Source: JACCTH01 sp035253825 | GTDB taxonomy: Bacteria; Actinomycetota; Acidimicrobiia; Spongiisociales; ZC4RG35 | Length of the DNA: 64,000 nt | Direction: 5' to 3' | Assembly: GCA_035253825.1 (NCBI GenBank) | Contig: DATFBM010000007.1 | Location: forward strand, 1 to 64,000 | Part shown: in pieces, positions 59,153 to 64,000 of the stretch | Layout of the letters: each line of letters begins with the position of its first letter | How positions within the stretch are numbered: the stretch's first letter is position 1 | The notes under the pieces: generated by a model | The model's database searches: none | What the model saw: the letters and a program-made list of their open reading frames with translations, nothing else | Told to the model about the DNA's origin: nothing | Position numbers and translations under genes: made by a program

Positions 59153-59889
59153 GTCTTTCTCGAGTTCGGGAGACGCTGGAGGAGCGAAGCCCGGATTGGC
59201 TCACGGACGACAAACTCACCGCCTCCGGCAGCCAGCAACCGGCTGGCCGAGGCCACCAAATCGTCGGAAACTACGCCTGAGTATCCCTCCCGCGCCTGAA
59301 ATTCAAACCATTCGTCGATGCTGGAAAAGTGGGAGAGTAGGTCAAAGAACCTTTGGCGGCTGGTGACGTACAACCCCTCTCCTTCGATTTTGCTCAGACG
59401 AGCGCGAGCTTCGAGGATTTCCTTGATGTCTTCCTCCTGTTCGACTCGGCCGAGACGTGTGATGTGTCCTCCCTGCCAGACCTCGATCGCAGCGTGTTCG
59501 GGTTGTGGATGGAGGTCGAGCAGCACGCCCTCTGGTCGCAGTGAGCGGTGAATTCGCCTCAGGGCGTGGACCACGCCCTCCCCTTCAATGCATCACAACG
59601 AGTGAGCGAGGATGGCCACGTCGTAGGCCTCGGCGGATAGCTCGACCTTGGACACATCCGCCAACACAAACTCCACCTTGGATCGGAGAGCGGCCGGGGT
59701 GCCCTTCGCAGCCCGCTCGATCTTCTCCCCGTTCACATCCATCGCCAGCACCGAGGCTGTCTCCTGCGCGTAGCGCCAAGTGAGGCGCCCATCCCCGCAC
59801 CCGACCTCGAGCACGTCGGCACCCGAAAAGTCAACCAACTCGTGTATAACGGCGACCTCCACCCCCTCGGGATCGATAGATGAGCTCAT
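59149..59889 (-). pseudogene. class I SAM-dependent methyltransferase with an in-frame TGA
   Basis: The N-terminal half (from ATG 59889) has the SAM motif VLEVGCGDGRLTWRYAQ, the acidic strand end VLAMDVNGEKIERA, and VEFVLADVSKVEL, then YDVAILAHSL followed by TGA at 59593-59595. The same frame continues without a shift as CIEGEGVVHALRRIHRSLRPEG, the usual text after motif III, to a natural stop at 59149. One base change would restore a 246-residue enzyme. It may be a nonsense mutation or sequencing error. A selenocysteine is unlikely but formally possible. Confidence 0.8.
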
Positions 59890-59988
59890 TGCTCCTCCTG
59901 CTCGGGATTCAGTCCCTGATCCATAGCCTACGAACGGGAAATAGTGGTACTAGCCATGCCTTCCCGGCACCGGTAGCCTGCCCACCCG

Positions 59989-61218
59989 ATGAGGAAGCGA
60001 GGTATCTCGCTTTTCTTGGCCGGTTTCGTCGTCGCAACTGTGCTGCCGGCGGTCCCAGCACAAGCCGCCTGCCGGCCGACCGTTTCGAGGCCTGCACCTC
60101 CCGCCGCTGCCATTCCGGCCGATCCCTTGGCGCCGGCGGTGCCCGCTCCCCCACCCGAGCCGATCCGCTACTGCGCCTATCGCTACCGGATGCTCTGGCC
60201 GGTTCTGGGAGGCGGGGCGGTCATTTCCACCTTCGGTGCGGACCGGGACGGTGGCAGCCGTCTCCACGCCGGCAACGACATCATGGCTCCAAAGATGACC
60301 CCCGTGGTCGCCGTCGCCAATGGAACGATCAGCTCGATCCACGATGTCCCTGGCGACTGCTGCTGGCTCATCCTCTCCCACGATGACGGTTGGTCGACTT
60401 GGTATCTCCACCTCAACAACGATCGCTTCGGTACCGACGACGGGGGTGGGGTTGGCATCCGTCCCGACCTGGTCGCCGGGAGCCGGGTCGCGGCGGGAGA
60501 AGTGATCGGCTGGGTGGGTGACTCCGGGAACGCCGAGCCTGGTCCCCCTCACCTCCACTTCGAGCTCCACCGGCCGGGGGTCGGAGCCATCGATCCCTAT
60601 CCGGCCCTGCGGCGGGCGTATCGATCGGCGCCGGCGATTGAGAATCTGACCGCCGGATTCGACGGATCGTTTACCGACGATGACGGGCTGGCGGCCGAAC
60701 CCGTATTCCATCGTCTGGTCACTGCCGGCGCCCTTGCCTCATGCGACGAATGGGGGGCAGCGGTATGCCCCGCATTGGCTGCCAGCAATCTCGACGCTGC
60801 CTCATGGATCGCCAGCCTGGCCCGGGTTCTGGTCCCGGTGAGACCACCGCCCGATCCCGGCCCGGAAATCATGGCCTCGGTGGTTGCCCTCCAACTGGCA
60901 TGCGGTGGAGCCGAGTGCCCCGAACCCCCATTGACCCGAGGAGATGTGATGGCGATGCTCCTCTGGGCGGTTCGCCAGCAAGCCTACGACGACGCTCACG
61001 CCGACACCGAGGAAGGCGAGCTGATGCCGCCCCCACTCCCATACTGGGAAACGGAACCCGGGCCCGCACTAAGCGAGCTTCGCGCCCTTGGCCTCGCCAA
61101 CGACTGCCCCACGGTCGAGCTACCCCTGGACAGCCTGCTGAGTCGTGCCGATTTGGCGGTGATGCTGGGCCAGGCCTTTGGATTGCTGCCCACCGTGGCG
61201 TGCGGGAATCTCTCATAA
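59989..61218 (+). CDS. secreted M23 family peptidase with C-terminal domain
   Basis: The 409-residue protein has a Sec signal peptide (MRKRGISLFLAGFVVATVLP, cleavage after AQA) and a Pro/Ala linker. The LytM/M23 zinc domain (about 75-210) has HAGNDIMAPKMTPVVAVANG (the HxxxD pair) and HLHFELHRPG (HxH). A C-terminal region (about 215-409) contains repeated helices that look like a degenerate SLH- or cell-wall-binding domain. It would hydrolyse peptidoglycan cross-links or, if inactive, regulate a hydrolase. The metal ligands seem intact. Confidence 0.88.
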   Translation: MRKRGISLFLAGFVVATVLPAVPAQAACRPTVSRPAPPAAAIPADPLAPAVPAPPPEPIRYCAYRYRMLWPVLGGGAVISTFGADRDGGSRLHAGNDIMAPKMTPVVAVANGTISSIHDVPGDCCWLILSHDDGWSTWYLHLNNDRFGTDDGGGVGIRPDLVAGSRVAAGEVIGWVGDSGNAEPGPPHLHFELHRPGVGAIDPYPALRRAYRSAPAIENLTAGFDGSFTDDDGLAAEPVFHRLVTAGALASCDEWGAAVCPALAASNLDAASWIASLARVLVPVRPPPDPGPEIMASVVALQLACGGAECPEPPLTRGDVMAMLLWAVRQQAYDDAHADTEEGELMPPPLPYWETEPGPALSELRALGLANDCPTVELPLDSLLSRADLAVMLGQAFGLLPTVACGNLS

Positions 61219-61248
61219 GCGTCGGCCCGAAATGGTTATAAAGGAGCC

Positions 61249-62391
61249 GTGTCTGCGACCGAGGTCGGGGAGGGCGCGGCCGGGAGGCTGACCACCCTGT
61301 TGGAAGGCTGCCCTCCCGAGCAAATGGGGACTCTGGCGGCCAAGGTGATTATCGATCTGAGGGTTGCTGAATCGGTGTCGATCTGGCTGATCGATCACGG
61401 GTTCAGGCATTTGACCGATGTAGTGGGTATCAAGGAACCGGTGCCCATGCAGGGTTCGATCGTCGGTCGGGTGGCAACCACCGAAGAAGCAGTGATCCAC
61501 GCAGAGCGGGCATACTTTCCGCTCGCTCGTCGGGGCCAGGTCATTGGGGTCATTGAGATCTGGCCCGCCCCGGCCGCGGTGTCGCTACTGGCACCGATCG
61601 CAGTCGCGATCTCGAACGCGGCGTTGGCCACCAACCTGGTCAGCGACGTGATCGAACGGACTCGTGGCGCCACTGATCTCACCCTCCCGGCGACCATCCA
61701 GCATCGGAATCTTCCCCTCAGCTCTTATGCCGATGACGATGTCGAACTTGGTAGCCGCCTCGAGCCGGCATACGACATTGCTGGCGACGTCATCGACTAT
61801 GCCGCCAACCCCGAAGGTATTCACCTCGCCATCTTCGATGCGGTTGGACACGGGTTGCGGGCGACGACGCTTTCGACATGGGCAGTTGCCACCTACCGCT
61901 TGATGCGAAGAAAGGGCGCACCGCTCGAAGAAATCGTCTCTGCTATCGATGAGGTAATTTCCAGCAACGCCGAAAAGAACGAATTCGTCACCGGCATCAT
62001 GCTCCTCGTTAAGCCGCGGGAGGGGGTAGTGGAGGTGGCCAATGCCGGGCATCCGTCACCACTACTGGTTCGTGACGGAGCCGCGCACTACTTGGACGGT
62101 CCCGCGGTCCAGCTTCCGCTCGGGCTTGGAATCACCTCCCCCATGATTCACACGGTGCCTTCCCAACCCCATGACGTCATTTTCCTTTACAGCGACGGCG
62201 TAGTTCAGGCGAAAAACAAGGATCTCGCTGCATGGGGAGAGCAGACCCTGAGCGACATAGCTCTCGCCCGGACTGCGGAAGGTCTGAGCCCCACCAACAT
62301 CTGCCGTCAGATTCTGTCGGCCGTGACTAACTGGTCGAACGAAATTCTGGACGACGATGCCTCCATTGTCGCCCTCCGCCGGAAGGGCTAG
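61249..62391 (+). CDS. GAF-SpoIIE (PP2C) phosphatase, second partner-switching module
   Basis: The 380-residue protein begins at GTG 61249 with a GAF-like N-terminal domain (about 1-135; YFPLARRGQVIGVIEIW). The PP2C core (about 160-378) has the metal motifs DIAGDVIDYA, IFDAVGHGLRATTL, LYSDGVVQ and ILDDDASIVAL. No HATPase domain is attached, unlike the protein at 48475. It would dephosphorylate STAS proteins. It converges with the anti-sigma-type HATPase gene (4-base overlap). Confidence 0.9.
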   Translation: MSATEVGEGAAGRLTTLLEGCPPEQMGTLAAKVIIDLRVAESVSIWLIDHGFRHLTDVVGIKEPVPMQGSIVGRVATTEEAVIHAERAYFPLARRGQVIGVIEIWPAPAAVSLLAPIAVAISNAALATNLVSDVIERTRGATDLTLPATIQHRNLPLSSYADDDVELGSRLEPAYDIAGDVIDYAANPEGIHLAIFDAVGHGLRATTLSTWAVATYRLMRRKGAPLEEIVSAIDEVISSNAEKNEFVTGIMLLVKPREGVVEVANAGHPSPLLVRDGAAHYLDGPAVQLPLGLGITSPMIHTVPSQPHDVIFLYSDGVVQAKNKDLAAWGEQTLSDIALARTAEGLSPTNICRQILSAVTNWSNEILDDDASIVALRRKG

Positions 62392-62741
62392 TCGATCTTT
62401 ACTTCGAACCAGACACCCGCCCACTCGGGGTCGCCGGTGCCCCAGGAGTCGCTGAGCTCGGCGACAATTTTCAAGCCGTAACCAGATCTCGCATTTTGGT
62501 GGCCGTTAAGCGATGCCTTGGAGAGTTGCTGGACTTCCACTCTGAGTACGTCATCATTGATCAGGCGTAGAAAGATCCGGCCCGTTCCATGGCGAACTGC
62601 ATTCGTCACCAATTCGCTCACCATGAGGATCACGTCATCAAGCCGGTCGCCATCCGGGAGTTTGGCGCGGACGAACTGTCGAGCATCAGCCGGAGCCCGG
62701 GGTCCGGACGTCATGAAGCGCCGGTATTCCGTGGCAGTCAC
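62388..62741 (-). CDS. RsbW-like anti-sigma ATPase
   Basis: The 117-residue GHKL ATPase has an N-box VSELVTNAVRHG and a G2-like GYGLKIVAELSDSWG. The D-x-G-x-G G1 box is replaced by EVQQLSKAS, so nucleotide binding may be weak. GTG 62741 is the longest sensible start; ATG 62714 is an alternative. It lies 54 bases after the sigma factor gene on the same strand, as expected for a sigma/anti-sigma pair. Confidence 0.85.
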   Translation of the reverse strand: MTATEYRRFMTSGPRAPADARQFVRAKLPDGDRLDDVILMVSELVTNAVRHGTGRIFLRLINDDVLRVEVQQLSKASLNGHQNARSGYGLKIVAELSDSWGTGDPEWAGVWFEVKID

Positions 62742-62795
62742 CCGGGGCCTGACCTGTCCATGTCTGGCAAATACCCGGTCTTTGGGGCCTGCAAA

Positions 62796-63893
62796 CTAGG
62801 CGTCGGTCTCCTCTTTGACCACGCTGCGGAGCCTTTCCAGAGCTCTCGCCAATAGCCGGGAGACGTGCATTTGGGAGATGCCCACCCGGTCCGCAATCTC
62901 GGCCTGAGTCAAGTCCTCGAAGAACCGGAGATAGACGATCTCTTGCTCGCGAGGAGGGAGCAGAGCCAGTTCTTCCGCCAGCTCCGGCCAGCTGCTCATG
63001 ACCCCGTCGTCATCGGAGGCAAGGGAATCGGCGGCGGAGGCACCGGTGACCGGATCGGTGGCGTCGATCGATTCCCATCTGTAGGCCACCCGCGCTTTCT
63101 GAGCCTGGAGTACTTCATCGCTGGTCATCCCGAGCTCTTCGGCGATCTCGGCCGCGCTCGGTTGACGTCCGAGTTGTTGGGTAAGGCGATCGCTGGTCTT
63201 GCCGACGTTGAGAGTTGACTCCTGCAGGGCCCGCGGGACCCGAACCGACCACGCTCGATCGCGCAAATGGCGCTTCAGCTCCCCGGCAATCGTGACGGCG
63301 GCAAAAGGCTCGAAGTCGCCCTTCTCGACGTCGAAACGATGCATCGCCGCCACCAGGCCGAGCAGCGCCACTTGCTCGAGATCGGCATCCGCTACTCCCT
63401 TGCCACGAAACCGCCGAGCGATGGAGGCAGAGAAGGGCCCGAATCGTCGCACCACTTCCTCTTGATACAGCGGATCCTCGGCGGCCCTGACCAAGAGCTC
63501 GGACGATTCGACATCGGCCAAGACTGCGCCCGTGCCCGGAGCGCGAACGTGGAACCAAATGATCCGTCGTCCCTCAGCGCGGTCGTCGCCCCATCGCTGA
63601 CTGAGCGAACTGATAAGTCGGTACGACAACGGATTCAAATCCGGTGCAGCGGGGTCGTCGGGGCCGACCAGCTCGATCCGCCAGTCGGCCGGCCCCGCCT
63701 CGATTTTCATTTGGAGGCTGGATCCACCACTTTCGACGAAGTGACCGACTGCTTCGGTCGCCATTAGCTGCGCCTCAGCAAGGCGCAACGGATCGAGTTG
63801 AGTCTGCTCGCCGAGAATCCGACGGACCCACTGCGCGGTCTCCCGCCGGACCGGCAGTTCGTGAAGGATCGCCGGCCGAGCAAGTTTGCTCAG
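62796..63893 (-). CDS. SigB/SigF-type sigma factor fused to an N-terminal degenerate HATPase domain; CTG start
   Basis: The C-terminal 235 residues form a group 3 sigma factor. Region 2 includes FRGKGVADADLEQVALLGLV and FEPFAAVTIAGELKRHLRD, then VRVPRALQE. Region 3 is QLGRQPSAAEIAEELG, and region 4 LPPREQEIVYLRFFEDLTQAEIADRVGISQMHVSRLLARALERLR. The first ~115 residues match an RsbW/HATPase fold: RRETAQWVRRILGEQTQLDP, LRLAEAQLMATEAVGHFVESGG at the N-box position (Asn absent), and SYRLISSLSQRWGDDR at the G2 position. No ATG, GTG or TTG in frame precedes this domain; TTG 63788 would cut it. CTG 63893 overlaps the upstream STAS stop (CTGA) and has GGAGG 7 bases before it. Confidence 0.85.
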   Translation of the reverse strand: MSKLARPAILHELPVRRETAQWVRRILGEQTQLDPLRLAEAQLMATEAVGHFVESGGSSLQMKIEAGPADWRIELVGPDDPAAPDLNPLSYRLISSLSQRWGDDRAEGRRIIWFHVRAPGTGAVLADVESSELLVRAAEDPLYQEEVVRRFGPFSASIARRFRGKGVADADLEQVALLGLVAAMHRFDVEKGDFEPFAAVTIAGELKRHLRDRAWSVRVPRALQESTLNVGKTSDRLTQQLGRQPSAAEIAEELGMTSDEVLQAQKARVAYRWESIDATDPVTGASAADSLASDDDGVMSSWPELAEELALLPPREQEIVYLRFFEDLTQAEIADRVGISQMHVSRLLARALERLRSVVKEETDA

Positions 63894-64000
63894 GCAGTCG
63901 CCTCCGAGACGGAGTCGTAAATGCTCAAAAGAGAATCCACGCCGGTGACGGACAAGGTCCGGGCCACCGGACCACCGGAGAGCACGATTGACATCTTCCC
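63890..64000 (-). CDS. STAS-domain anti-sigma antagonist, C-terminal part (cut by window edge)
   Basis: The last 36 residues, SIVLSGGPVARTLSVTGVDS and LLSIYDSVSEATA before a TGA at 63890-63892, match the C-terminal strand and helix of RsbV-like STAS proteins. Its stop overlaps the CTG of the sigma fusion. The phosphorylatable Ser is beyond the window. It is the antagonist of the second partner-switching module. Confidence 0.75.
   Translation of the reverse strand, partial: GKMSIVLSGGPVARTLSVTGVDSLLSIYDSVSEATA

Noticed and set aside
59593..59595. Selenocysteine codon
   Set aside because: No SECIS-like stem is obvious after the TGA, the family is not known to use selenocysteine, and a nonsense change is simpler.

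Overview
This is a 64 kb chromosomal window from a high-GC, Gram-positive-type aerobe. A WhiB protein, an AfsR/SARP-type BTAD regulator, a DUF222 relic, an F420-type LLM oxidoreductase, an actinobacterial caa3-type oxidase locus (CtaB, CtaC-heme c, CtaD, CtaE, CtaF, CtaG) and two RsbU/RsbV/RsbW-like modules point to Actinomycetota. My inference is a deep lineage such as Acidimicrobiia rather than Streptomyces or Mycobacterium, but no rRNA or marker tree is available to prove it. Most of the window is densely packed housekeeping sequence with many ATGA, GTGA or TGATG stop/start overlaps. I see no tRNA, rRNA, CRISPR array, prophage or insertion sequence.

Layout. 1-5.5 kb: a frameshifted DUF222 remnant; a minus-strand sulfur/PLP operon (cysteine desulfurase-like, MetY, CoA-binding protein) behind a perfect palindrome; whiB with a clear promoter; an acyl-CoA dehydrogenase; and a decayed class III cyclase. 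5.5-10 kb: a sugar-type ABC importer. 10-21 kb: plus-strand M20 peptidase, TrmL with a CTG start, a MacB-like exporter, a BNR protein with a MoaD-like protein, an FAD oxidoreductase, Kbl-Tdh (threonine to glycine) and a PAC2 protein. 21-33 kb: RRM protein, DUF454, fructose-bisphosphate aldolase, an MpaB-like protein, two hydrolase/oxidoreductase genes, a 5'-3' exonuclease, small proteins, an LLM oxidoreductase, a YbdK-type ligase, Tag and a molybdopterin oxidoreductase. 33-36 kb: DAHP synthase-chorismate mutase preceded by what looks like an aromatic leader-peptide attenuator, then lgt and ctaB. 36-44 kb: an ECF sigma factor with two paralogous membrane proteins, a thioredoxin-like lipoprotein and the cytochrome oxidase operon. 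44-54 kb: a BTAD/ATPase/TPR regulator operon, then a divergent SpoIIE phosphatase-kinase with two STAS proteins, a membrane protein with a cupredoxin-like lipoprotein, and a 26-residue membrane protein. 54-60 kb: an apparent unannotated small transcript, uvrB, greA, mgtE and a methyltransferase with an in-frame TGA. 60-64 kb: an M23 peptidase and a second partner-switching module whose sigma factor carries a degenerate anti-sigma-like ATPase domain at its N terminus.

How the genes fit together. The oxidase block makes heme O (CtaB), assembles copper (CtaG, possibly the thioredoxin-like lipoprotein) and builds the terminal oxidase; Lgt lipidates the many lipoproteins seen here, including CtaC. 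The two SpoIIE/STAS/HATPase sets are stress-type partner-switching circuits. The most unusual features are the HATPase-sigma fusion started from a CTG codon (62796-63893), the FAYYFF leader peptide in front of DAHP synthase (33835-33891), the promoter/two-sORF/hairpin unit at 54757-55159, and several genes whose start or integrity differs from a simple longest-ORF reading.
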